Below are positions 16,513 to 23,498 of a stretch of DNA of 42,622 nt, in pieces. This DNA comes from a virus, in the IMG/VR virus record IMGVR_UViG_3300003543_000028, positions 1-42,622 of that record; one strand, given 5' to 3'. Within the stretch, counting starts at the first letter, position 1. Each line of letters opens with the position of its first letter. Both the position numbers and the translations under genes were made by a program. Under the pieces are notes generated by a model. It saw only the letters and a list, made by a program, of their open reading frames with translations, did no database searches and had not been told where the DNA came from.

Positions 16513-18258
16513 TTATCCTTCACAACTTAAACATACTTCATTAACGCCATCTCTTAGCGCGTCTCTCTGCACAGCTAGTGCAACTTTCTCTGTCTTCCTA
16601 CTACTCTCAGTTCTTACATAGTATAAGTTCTTTAGTGGAACAAAATCACTTTTCCAACTAAAAGCTCTTAAATGAACTGCGTTGAAATACTCTTTATCTG
16701 TCCCTGCAGGAAAGAATACATTAACGCTTTGACCTTGACAGATAAACTCTTGCCTACTTCTAGCCATATCAACAACCCATCGTTGGTCTAGTTCATAAGC
16801 AGTTTTAAATAGCTCTTTTTCTTCATCTGTAAAGTAATCTAGGCTTTGAATACTACCATCATTAGCTAATATATCTTCCCAAACCTTAGATGCATCTAAA
16901 TTCTTATGTTTCACTAACTCTTCTAATACAGGATTTTTAACTAAATGACTACCTATTCTAGTCTTATGTGTATAACAATTAGATATTCGTGGCTCAATAG
17001 AAGCAGAGCAACCTAGTATAACACTCGAATTTGCATTAGGCGCTATAGATAATAAGTGAGCATTTCGCTTACCGACTTCAGCAAACTCACAGCCACCTTT
17101 AATGTCATAGAGTTTCTCAGTAGCTAGAATAGCTTCATCTTTAATATGTTTAAATATATTCCTATTAATACTAATAGCTAGACTAGACTCCCAAGGAATA
17201 CCTTTACTCTGTAAGTAATCGTGGAATCCCATAGCCCCTAAACCTAAGCTTCTTTCTTGACTAGCGCTATAGATAGATTTACTTAGTTCATCTGGAGCAT
17301 TATCTATATAAAATTGTAAAACATTATCTAGCATAACTATTAAGTCTTGTACCATCTGAGTATCTTTCCATTCATCGTATTTAGCTAAATTTACACTAGA
17401 TAGACAACATACAGCAGTTCTTTTATCATCTGTTACTAAATGTATTTCACCACACAAATTAGAGCCCTTAATAGATAAACCAGCTTGCTTAAACTCCTTA
17501 GGTAATCTTCTATTAGCTTCATCTAAATAGTTAATATACGGCTCACCTGTTCTATATCTAGTCTCTAAAATAGTCTCCCATAACTCTCTAGCTTTCATAG
17601 TATCTATTATCTTATTACTATGAGGGTCTATTAAGTGCCAGTCTAAATCGTAGTCAATAGCATTAAGAAAAGCATCAGATATATTAACTCCGTGGTGTAA
17701 GTTCAAATTCTTACGAGTTATATCACCTGTAGGCAATCTCATCTTAATAAACTCTATAATATCTGGATGAGATATATCTATATAACTAGCATAACTACCT
17801 CTTCTGGTAGACCCTTGTCTATAAGCTATTATATCAGCATCTACTGTATGCAAGAAACTAATAGGTCCAGGAGTCTTCATATCCATACTTCTAATATCTG
17901 ACCAATGTCCACCGACACCTCCACCTTTAATAGACAGCCATCTGAGCTCAGTAGTATGGTCACATAAACCTTTAACTGTATCTGGCACATAGGCTAAGAA
18001 ACAACTAATAGGTAATCCTTTAACCTTATCGCCCTTATTTATAGCATTACTAAGTACTGGGCTTGAAAACATAAACCAGCCATCACTAACATAATTATAT
18101 AGCCTTTGAGCTAAATCGTCATCACCATCTGAATAACAAGCTGCTGCTCTAGCAAATGCTTGTTGGATTGCTTCATTAGGTCTAGTATAATGAGAGTCTA
18201 ATAGTTTTCTACTAAAACCATTCATCTCAACTGTCTTACTATTATCTATTACTATCAT
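16513..18258 (-). CDS. nrdA: Ribonucleotide reductase large subunit, class I
   Basis: 581 residues, shorter than the 761 of E. coli because the N-terminal ATP-cone is absent, so overall activity is probably not switched off by dATP. Catalytic features: LPISC (Cys86) and CCLSSVNL (Cys284/285) as the redox pair, the radical-site motif NLCGEI (Asn267, Cys269, Glu271), the tyrosine pair Y546-Y547 for radical transfer and a C-terminal CLSC (Cys576, Cys579) that takes electrons from thioredoxin or glutaredoxin. The start overlaps the deaminase-like ORF by 17 bases. It works with NrdB encoded next; both supply dNTPs. Loss of the ATP cone is common in phage enzymes. Confidence 0.95.
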   Translation of the reverse strand: MIVIDNSKTVEMNGFSRKLLDSHYTRPNEAIQQAFARAAACYSDGDDDLAQRLYNYVSDGWFMFSSPVLSNAINKGDKVKGLPISCFLAYVPDTVKGLCDHTTELRWLSIKGGGVGGHWSDIRSMDMKTPGPISFLHTVDADIIAYRQGSTRRGSYASYIDISHPDIIEFIKMRLPTGDITRKNLNLHHGVNISDAFLNAIDYDLDWHLIDPHSNKIIDTMKARELWETILETRYRTGEPYINYLDEANRRLPKEFKQAGLSIKGSNLCGEIHLVTDDKRTAVCCLSSVNLAKYDEWKDTQMVQDLIVMLDNVLQFYIDNAPDELSKSIYSASQERSLGLGAMGFHDYLQSKGIPWESSLAISINRNIFKHIKDEAILATEKLYDIKGGCEFAEVGKRNAHLLSIAPNANSSVILGCSASIEPRISNCYTHKTRIGSHLVKNPVLEELVKHKNLDASKVWEDILANDGSIQSLDYFTDEEKELFKTAYELDQRWVVDMARSRQEFICQGQSVNVFFPAGTDKEYFNAVHLRAFSWKSDFVPLKNLYYVRTESSRKTEKVALAVQRDALRDGVNEVCLSCEG

Positions 18259-18475
18259 ATTTTATAACCTTTATATTTAAATCTCGTAATAAAGTAATAC
18301 CTTTATCACATCTATACTTTGTACCATAAACTACTTTAGATACACCAGCTTGTATTAATAATTTAGCAAATCTATCAGCAATATCCATCATTAAGCTATG
18401 TTTATTTTTCACTTTGTTTCTCTTTTCTTGCTTTTCGTTTCTTTCGTAGTTTCTTTCGTAGTTTCTTACGTTCAC
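18242..18475 (-). pseudogene. Degenerate C-terminal remnant of dCMP deaminase
   Basis: The C-terminal 45 residues (AKLLIQAGVSKVVYGTKYR, then CDKGITLLRDLNIKV) match the end of the dCMP/cytidine deaminase domain, after its PCxxC helix. The H-A-E proton-donor motif is missing and where PC-x-x-C should be there is DIADRFAK, so no zinc site remains. The open frame can start at a GTG (77 residues, with an odd RNYERNYERNEKQEKRNK repeat) or at ATG 18391 (49 residues); neither gives a full enzyme. An intact deaminase would turn dCMP into dUMP, which would compete with dCMP hydroxymethylation. It is either a decayed gene or a domain reused for another purpose. Confidence 0.55.
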
Positions 18476-18485
18476 TAGCTGTCAT
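18402..18485 (-). CDS. Very basic 27-residue peptide
   Basis: A small ORF in a different frame from the deaminase remnant. Its ATG overlaps the TAG stop of thyX, with AAAGAG about 6 bases upstream, so it would be coupled to thyX translation. The product begins MTASERKKLRKKLRKK and is about half lysine and arginine, with an internal duplicated KKLRKK unit. It could bind nucleic acid, or the frame may be left over from repeat expansion. It competes with the GTG-started reading of 18242-18475, and only one of them may be used. Confidence 0.35.
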   Translation of the reverse strand: MTASERKKLRKKLRKKRKARKEKQSEK

Positions 18486-19125
18486 TTATTACTCTTTTAA
18501 ATAAAAATTGATGTTCTTCAGGTAACTTAGAATAAACTAAATTAGCAAGATTTTTAATCTCCCATAGTGCAGCTCTTGAAGTTCTTAGCATTAAGAAATT
18601 CTGTAAGCTTCTAGCATTTATACTCCATACTAGTTCAGTCTTATAAGACTCAGGTAACATATATTTAGCTTTATCATTAGCTATATTATATGTATTTAGT
18701 AAATCTCTAAGTTTATCAAGTTGACTAGCCGATGCAGCATCAATAAAATCGTTACCAGTAGTTACTATAAATTTTCTTCCATATTCAGTTATAACTTCCA
18801 TACTAATAAATCTTCCTTCTACTTCTCTAGCTTCTATAGTTATAAATGGCTCTCTACTTTCTTTAAGCTCTTTTAAGGTATATCTAGTAGATTTAACTGA
18901 AGGGCTAGCTATCCTATGTCTTGCTAATTCTTGTAATAATGCTCTACTAACTCCTTTTATTTCAAAGTTATAGTATAAATGTTCTATAGTAGAACTGTGT
19001 TTATTCTTATTAGCCACTCTTTCAATTCTATCAAAATCACACTGTTCTTTAGGCTTATCCCAACATTTGCCAATCGCTATATCAGCTATTTCTATTGGCG
19101 TATAGTTTAGTAAGTTTACTTCCAT
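18475..19125 (-). CDS. thyX: Flavin-dependent thymidylate synthase
   Basis: 216 residues. The ThyX signature RHR-x5-S-x-R is present as RHRIASPSVKSTR (69-81), preceded by HSSTIEHLYYNFEIKGVSRALLQELARH, the FAD and dUMP binding core. The C-terminal SLQNFLMLRTSRAALWEIKNL helix also matches. The enzyme makes dTMP from dUMP using FAD, NADPH and methylene-tetrahydrofolate. AAGGAG lies 7 bases before ATG and the gene overlaps the ligase stop. Because this gene alone can supply dTMP, the ThyA-family protein at 22502-23185 is free to have another function. Family assignment certain. Confidence 0.95.
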   Translation of the reverse strand: MEVNLLNYTPIEIADIAIGKCWDKPKEQCDFDRIERVANKNKHSSTIEHLYYNFEIKGVSRALLQELARHRIASPSVKSTRYTLKELKESREPFITIEAREVEGRFISMEVITEYGRKFIVTTGNDFIDAASASQLDKLRDLLNTYNIANDKAKYMLPESYKTELVWSINARSLQNFLMLRTSRAALWEIKNLANLVYSKLPEEHQFLFKRVINDS

Positions 19126-19970
19126 TAATCTATCTCCTTTTTAGTTTTATCTAATCTTATAGTTATAAATGTAGGTTGTATGTAAGTGTCAAGTATTTGC
19201 TCATACTCTATCTCTATAACATTACCTATGAAACTATTAGGTTCTACAGCTCTATCATCATCATTAAGGCCACTGCCAACTTTTACTATTCTACCTTTAG
19301 AGTCTTGTAATACTAAGCTCCCAATCATGCCTTCATATTTACCTTCCCCATCTTCAATATTTATGCACAACAAGTCAGCTGTAGGTCTCAACTTTAGCTT
19401 GATGGCAGTATTTACTCGCTTACCCAGCTCACAGATATGCGTTCTATGTTTTATATAAGAACCTTCCCAAGCGCTTTTACACTTGTCTTTAGCTATCTCT
19501 TTAGACTCACTTAAACTAATAGGCCCAGTAAACTCAGGTATAAATAGATTATCAGGCAGCTTAATAGTTTTTAATAACTTTAGTCTATCATCAAAGTCTA
19601 CATTAGCAACTATAATGTCAAATACAACAAACTTGTTGTCTAATACATTACAAGGTAATCCCTTAGCTGTTAAAGTTCTCCAAGTAGTCATTATACCACA
19701 TTTAGTTCTATCACCTAATTTACCCTCAGATAAGCCTATGAATTCAGCTTCAAGTATAAAACTCTTGTCACTGTTATTCTCAACTAAGAACTCTTCTAAG
19801 TCATTAAGCTTAATAGTTTTATTGCCACTGCTATAAACAGTCACAGTATCGCCTATTTTATGTATTTGACAATAATTACCATCATATTTAGTAGACTCAT
19901 AATAACCTGCAGGTAGCAACTTAGAAGCTGGTACTTTATCTAATGATTTACCTTTACATTGTTTTATCAT
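19125..19970 (-). CDS. ATP-dependent DNA ligase
   Basis: 281 residues. Motif I is KYDGNY with the adenylated Lys28 (K-x-D-G), motif III FVVFDII, motif IV EGSYIKHR, motif V AIKLKLRP, followed by a C-terminal OB fold (GMIGSLVLQDSKGRIVKVGSG). This is the minimal nucleotidyltransferase plus OB plan of phage ligases such as that of T7, but shorter. It seals nicks in newly made DNA, together with the polymerase and exonuclease encoded upstream. It overlaps the MazG-like gene by 17 bases and thyX at the stop. Confidence 0.88.
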   Translation of the reverse strand: MIKQCKGKSLDKVPASKLLPAGYYESTKYDGNYCQIHKIGDTVTVYSSGNKTIKLNDLEEFLVENNSDKSFILEAEFIGLSEGKLGDRTKCGIMTTWRTLTAKGLPCNVLDNKFVVFDIIVANVDFDDRLKLLKTIKLPDNLFIPEFTGPISLSESKEIAKDKCKSAWEGSYIKHRTHICELGKRVNTAIKLKLRPTADLLCINIEDGEGKYEGMIGSLVLQDSKGRIVKVGSGLNDDDRAVEPNSFIGNVIEIEYEQILDTYIQPTFITIRLDKTKKEID

Positions 19971-20325
19971 TTAAGAACCTTTCAACTATAATTGGCTCGT
20001 GTACTTCAAATAATTCTTTATAAGAAGCATCTGACTCTTTAATAAAAGTACCATTTTTATTTAAGAAACCTTTGCGGTCTTTGATATCATCATATGCAAC
20101 CTCCCAACACTCAAGTAAATCAGTGCCACTCATAGTAGCTATATTAGTTAATACTACTAAGCAGTCACCAATGTCATCTTTAATATCTTTACCCTTAGCT
20201 ACATTATCAGCTAATTCACCCATCTCACTAATTAATTTTAGCACTTGAGTTTCAACTTTACCATTATCAATGATACCTCTATCTTTAGACCACTGTAGTG
20301 TCTTTTCTTCAAGCTTATTCAGCAT
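19954..20325 (-). CDS. MazG-like dNTP pyrophosphohydrolase
   Basis: 123 residues, all helical. The metal-binding pattern of the MazG/dUTPase superfamily is visible: E34-x-x-E37 in LISEMGELADNVAKG and D51-x-x-D54 in KDDIGDCLVVLTNIA. These enzymes hydrolyse (d)NTPs to monophosphates and pyrophosphate. In a phage with a modified base such an enzyme can remove the unmodified nucleotide (T4 gp56 does this with dCTP, though it belongs to another branch). Other possibilities are ppGpp degradation or house-cleaning. It overlaps the HTH gene by 11 bases. Confidence 0.78.
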   Translation of the reverse strand: MLNKLEEKTLQWSKDRGIIDNGKVETQVLKLISEMGELADNVAKGKDIKDDIGDCLVVLTNIATMSGTDLLECWEVAYDDIKDRKGFLNKNGTFIKESDASYKELFEVHEPIIVERFLNDKTM

Positions 20326-20551
20326 CTTGTATCCTTATTTCATATTTTAAACTTTCTTCACTAAATGGGTGAAGTACAATACCCTCATTAGCGTAAACAA
20401 ATTTAGCTACATTTAATGAAGGCTTATAACTGTAGTTTTTATAACTACTTACCATAGGCACTGAAATGTTTAAGTCTTTAGCGATCTCAAAACCTTTACT
20501 ACCTTGCTCAATCTTAGATTTAACTAAGTCTTGTATAAATACAAGTTCCAT
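20315..20551 (-). CDS. Small HTH DNA-binding protein
   Basis: 78 residues with AAGGAG 5 bases before ATG. Residues 12-37 (KSKIEQGSKGFEIAKDLNIS and VPMVSSYK) read as helix-turn-helix: GFEIAKDLNISVPMVSSYK aligns with the A-x-x-L-x-x-S-x-x-x-V-S-x-Y/W form of Cro/C1-like regulators. It is the first gene after the promoter at 20575 and so leads the operon with ligase, thyX and ribonucleotide reductase. It may regulate its own promoter or the large palindrome just upstream (20625-20698). No lysogeny genes accompany it, so I do not call it a repressor. Confidence 0.6.
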   Translation of the reverse strand: MELVFIQDLVKSKIEQGSKGFEIAKDLNISVPMVSSYKNYSYKPSLNVAKFVYANEGIVLHPFSEESLKYEIRIQDAE

Positions 20552-20574
20552 AATTCTCCTTTTTATTTAATATA

Positions 20575-20608
20575 ATTATATCAAAATTTTCTTTAATCTT
20601 TCATTAAA
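20575..20608 (-). promoter_or_regulatory. Early/middle promoter for the HTH-to-SNF2 operon
   Basis: On the minus strand this 34-base element has TTTAATG at 1-7, ATTAAAG at 12-18 and GATATAAT at 27-34, the same plan as the other promoters described here. The -10 box is at 20575-20580. RNA would start about 17 bases before the ribosome site-bearing start of the HTH gene at 20551. Confidence 0.7.
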
Positions 20609-20624
20609 TTTTATAAAATTAAAT

Positions 20625-20698
20625 ATTAGTCCAGAGACGTTAAAATTTTTATACGATGATTATATCGTATAAAAATTTTAGACGATTCCTGGGCTAAT
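20625..20698. other. Large palindrome between two minus-strand operons
   Basis: Core: perfect 17-base arms TAAAATTTTTATACGAT (20641-20657) and its complement (20664-20680) around GATTAT. An imperfect outer stem adds ATTAG at 20625-20629 paired with CTAAT at 20694-20698 and a CCAG/CTGG segment inside it. The 16-mer GATGATTATATCGTAT at 20655-20670 recurs at 20702-20717 over the stop codon of the carbamoyltransferase gene. It may terminate the modification operon or bind a regulator. Confidence 0.55.
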
Positions 20699-20706
20699 CC
20701 TGATGA

Positions 20707-22188
20707 TTATATCGTATTATTTTGAATAATCTTCATTCTACGAAAGTCATCTATGTTATAAATAATAGGTTGTCCGTGTGCATTTAAGCTAGTATTAATT
20801 AGTATACCATCAAAGCTATTTAATATGTGGAGTATATTAAAGTCTTGAGCTACTTGTAGTCTACCAGTATATGCACCCCTATCGCTGTCATAATGTGCTG
20901 CACCTCTGAACTCAGTAACATCTGTTTTAAAGTCATAAGCAATAATCATAAAGTATTTAGACTTGCCTACTTTCTCGACATCTATAAAGTTTTTATACAT
21001 AAAATCTTCAGTGATAACAGGTGCCATAGGCATTACAGTATCTCTACCATTTATAGCATTTATTCGTTCTACAGTCTTAAGCTTAGGTAGAGCTAAACAA
21101 GTAGTATTACACAAAGCTCTTGGGCCAAATTCCATAGAGCCTCTAAATATTTCTGTATAGCCTTTAATTTTAATCTCTCTTACAGACTTCTCTATGTTGA
21201 TATAATTATCTGTATTAACATCTCTTAATCCCCAGAGCAAATCATTATACCTAACAGGTAAGAACCCTAGTGCGCAGCCTTGGTCACCTGCTAGTGGGTT
21301 AGCTTCAAACTTATCGCTGTATCTAAGTAGTAAGTTATTTAGCTTAACATTATAGAATACACCGCCAGTAACTTTTATATTCTTGATGTTATAGCTACTA
21401 ACTATCTCTAATATAACTCGTTCTAATACTTGCTGTACAAAGTAAGCTATTATAGCTCTATTTCTCTCACCATCATCTGCTTTTGAAAATATGCTTTCCC
21501 AATATACCCAAGCTCCTTCCAACTCTCTTTCCATATTAGACTTCATAGGTATAGTCTCAGCTAAAGATTTTATACTTTTATCAGCTGTTTCTCTTATATA
21601 ATCTTTTAAAGTCTCTTTGTCAGTCTTAGTAACTTGCTGTTCATAGCCAAGTAACTTATATTCATCTTGATTTTCTTTCATACCTAAGTATCTAATGGCG
21701 TATTGATACATTAAGCCAAGTGAGTATTTGACATTATAGCTTCTATGTCTTAACACATTACCTACATATATACTTAAGCACTCGCCAAAATTACCGAAAC
21801 CATCGGCAACTATAGTTAATCCACTATCATCACCGTCTAAGAAATTCCACATAGACTTAGCGTGTAAATCGTGGTGGGTATTATTATAGTCAATGCTAGT
21901 AATCTTAGCATCAGGGAAATTAGCCTTAAGAAACCTAGGTCTATAGTATTTATTTTCAACTAAATCCAAACTCCAGAACCAGTGACTAATAAATATCTCA
22001 TCAACTTCTTTGTAAGCTTCAGGATAATATTTGAGTATCTGTTTGATACTCAAACTAGGGAATGAACTATCTGATTTAACAGTGCTTAGTCTTTCTTCTT
22101 CGTAGCCACATAATACTTTATAGGTGTTGTTATATCTACTAACTAATATAGCTGATGCATTGTGTCCTAATGTTATTAATAGCTTCAT
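20707..22188 (-). CDS. Carbamoyltransferase, NodU/TobZ family, putative DNA-base modifier
   Basis: 493 residues, both domains complete. The N-terminal Kae1/YrdC-like part has GHNAS (8-12), EEERLS (30-35), the metal-binding HHDLHA (105-110) and VADGFGNFGE (128-137). GGVFYNVKLNN and GDQGCALGF follow. The C-terminal carbamoyltransferase domain has RGSMEFGPRAL, INAINGRDTVMPMAPVITED and LINTSLNAHGQPI. The family uses carbamoyl phosphate and ATP to carbamoylate hydroxyl groups. NodU and TobZ act on sugars, and a phage member acting on 5-hydroxymethylcytosine has been reported, as I recall. Here it lies three genes downstream of a dNTP hydrolase and two downstream of a ThyA-like enzyme, overlapping its neighbour by ATGA, so a hydroxymethylated base is the likely acceptor. 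Confidence 0.85.
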   Translation of the reverse strand: MKLLITLGHNASAILVSRYNNTYKVLCGYEEERLSTVKSDSSFPSLSIKQILKYYPEAYKEVDEIFISHWFWSLDLVENKYYRPRFLKANFPDAKITSIDYNNTHHDLHAKSMWNFLDGDDSGLTIVADGFGNFGECLSIYVGNVLRHRSYNVKYSLGLMYQYAIRYLGMKENQDEYKLLGYEQQVTKTDKETLKDYIRETADKSIKSLAETIPMKSNMERELEGAWVYWESIFSKADDGERNRAIIAYFVQQVLERVILEIVSSYNIKNIKVTGGVFYNVKLNNLLLRYSDKFEANPLAGDQGCALGFLPVRYNDLLWGLRDVNTDNYINIEKSVREIKIKGYTEIFRGSMEFGPRALCNTTCLALPKLKTVERINAINGRDTVMPMAPVITEDFMYKNFIDVEKVGKSKYFMIIAYDFKTDVTEFRGAAHYDSDRGAYTGRLQVAQDFNILHILNSFDGILINTSLNAHGQPIIYNIDDFRRMKIIQNNTI

Positions 22189-22508
22189 CTATTTTCCCTT
22201 ACTAATATATCATATAATAAATCATTAGTAAAGCCTAATGATTTATAAAAATTCGTTAGACGCTTATTACATATAAGCACACATCTACCAGACAAAGACT
22301 TAAGCTTTTCAGTAGCTAAACCTTTACCTCTTCTATCTTTAAGTACATAGATAGTATCTATGTACTTAAATTCTTCGTCTCCATTAGCTATAAGTAATAA
22401 ATCGCCGTCAGTCTCTACTTTTTTAGTGCTACAGTACTTAACAAATTCATCGTAAGTATCCGGTATCCAACTGCAGTCTTTTAAACCATCATTATAAAAC
22501 TTTAGCAT
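22185..22508 (-). CDS. Minimal GNAT acetyltransferase in the modification operon
   Basis: 107 residues. The coenzyme A loop of GNAT enzymes is present as RRGKGLA (59-65) after the beta strand EFKYIDTIYVLKD, followed by an LKSL helix, a VLICN strand and FYKSLGF (motif B). The fold lacks some N-terminal elements, which is common in phage GNATs. It overlaps the carbamoyltransferase (ATGA) and the ThyA-like gene (7 bases), so the three are probably made together. It might acylate a modified nucleotide, but could equally target a host protein. The substrate is unknown. Confidence 0.68.
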   Translation of the reverse strand: MLKFYNDGLKDCSWIPDTYDEFVKYCSTKKVETDGDLLLIANGDEEFKYIDTIYVLKDRRGKGLATEKLKSLSGRCVLICNKRLTNFYKSLGFTNDLLYDILVRENR

Positions 22509-23185
22509 TCGTATATCCTTTCTAATTGCTTAAAGTGTCTCTCATATAAATGAAGACTTGCAGCATGCCAATGTATATTACCACATTCTAAATCTAACTC
22601 TTTAGCTATCATTTCAAGCATATGTCTTTGCCATTCTAAGTCTGCGCCTATTAAACCGAATCTAATATCATTACTTCTCATAGAAACTATAGCTTGTAAC
22701 TTGCCATCTCTAACTGTATAGCTAACATACATAGTACATACGTGGTCATTACCACCTATATAATGCATAAAAGGATTAGTATAATATGCGATAGCTCTTC
22801 TACTATACTTATCTCTCTTAAGCTCTTTAACTACATTTTTAAACTGATAACCATTTTGAGGACTAAACATAAGAAAACCATAATTACTATTAGTCATACC
22901 ATTTTCATCGCTCACTGTACTCCAAATCTGTGCATATTGTTTTATATACTCATTATTAGGATTTTGTGAGTTATACCACTTAGTTTCGTGTCCTATATAT
23001 GCTCCACTAGTCTTGAAAATATCTTTAATATTTATAATGCCTGTAGATGCGCCATCGAAAGTCATAGTAGCATTTATTAGTTCTATTGTTTTACTTCCTC
23101 TTACTTCAACTACATCATAGTTTTGTAGTTTATCATAAAGTTCCAATAGTGGTCCTTCATATAGTATTTTACTATTTGTGTTCAT
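22502..23185 (-). CDS. ThyA-family enzyme, putative dCMP hydroxymethylase
   Basis: 227 residues. ThyA-family landmarks in order: phosphate-binding SRRAIAYYTNP (R129, R130), catalytic Cys150 in NDHVCTMYVSYTVRDGKL, RSND (170-173), and HLY (212-214) in HWHAASLHLYERH. In true thymidylate synthases Asn (E. coli N177) reads the uracil. In this protein an Asp (D182 of LIGADLEW), shifted by a one-residue insertion, occupies that region; T4 dCMP hydroxymethylase also has Asp there. Together with the separate thyX gene and the carbamoyltransferase downstream, this favours transfer of a hydroxymethyl group to dCMP. A dUMP hydroxymethylase or an unusual ThyA remains possible. Length is slightly below E. 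coli ThyA (264). Confidence 0.78.
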   Translation of the reverse strand: MNTNSKILYEGPLLELYDKLQNYDVVEVRGSKTIELINATMTFDGASTGIINIKDIFKTSGAYIGHETKWYNSQNPNNEYIKQYAQIWSTVSDENGMTNSNYGFLMFSPQNGYQFKNVVKELKRDKYSRRAIAYYTNPFMHYIGGNDHVCTMYVSYTVRDGKLQAIVSMRSNDIRFGLIGADLEWQRHMLEMIAKELDLECGNIHWHAASLHLYERHFKQLERIYEC

Positions 23186-23498
23186 CGTTTAATCCTTTAT
23201 ATTTATTAGTTAAATGTTGTAAAAACATCAAATTACAAGCCGCGTGACTCAAGTGACTTAGACCTGTCTCAAGGTCAGTGTCTTCGCCAGCTTGAAACGC
23301 TTCTATGTGTCTGTATAGAGCATCCCAGTATAAGTGTAGCTGATCTTTATTGCACTTAGCCCAGTTATCTCTACCATACTTACTAGCGCCAAAAGCTAAC
23401 ACTTTAGCCATCTCTGTTTTAAACTCAGGTAATATAGCTCCTGATATAGGCTTGTTAACGCTCATAGACTCTTTAATAAATGCTTTATCACTATTCAT
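23172..23498 (-). CDS. dATP/dGTP diphosphohydrolase-like protein (DUF5664)
   Basis: 108 residues, AAAGGAG 6 bases before ATG. The pattern FGASKYGRDNW (36-46), YWDALYRHIEAFQAGEDTD and ETGLSHLSHAACNLMFL is that of the N-terminal dATP/dGTP diphosphohydrolase (DUF5664) family, an all-helical relative of MazG; the MazZ enzyme of Z-genome phages belongs to this group. Histidines and acidic residues in RHIE, GEDTD, ETG and HLSHA would hold the metals. In this operon, beside the ThyA-like enzyme, it may deplete a normal dNTP (dCTP would make most sense) or balance pools; its specificity cannot be read from sequence. It overlaps both neighbours. Confidence 0.75.
   Translation of the reverse strand: MNSDKAFIKESMSVNKPISGAILPEFKTEMAKVLAFGASKYGRDNWAKCNKDQLHLYWDALYRHIEAFQAGEDTDLETGLSHLSHAACNLMFLQHLTNKYKGLNDEHK

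Noticed and set aside
20315-20551. Lysogeny repressor
   Set aside because: There is no integrase, no divergent cro-like partner and no attachment site; the HTH protein leads a nucleotide-metabolism operon.
20707-22188. Possible tRNA threonylcarbamoyl (TsaD) enzyme
   Set aside because: The N-terminal half shares the fold, but the C-terminal MEFGPRAL and NTSLNAHGQP motifs are specific for NodU/TobZ-type O-carbamoyltransferases.
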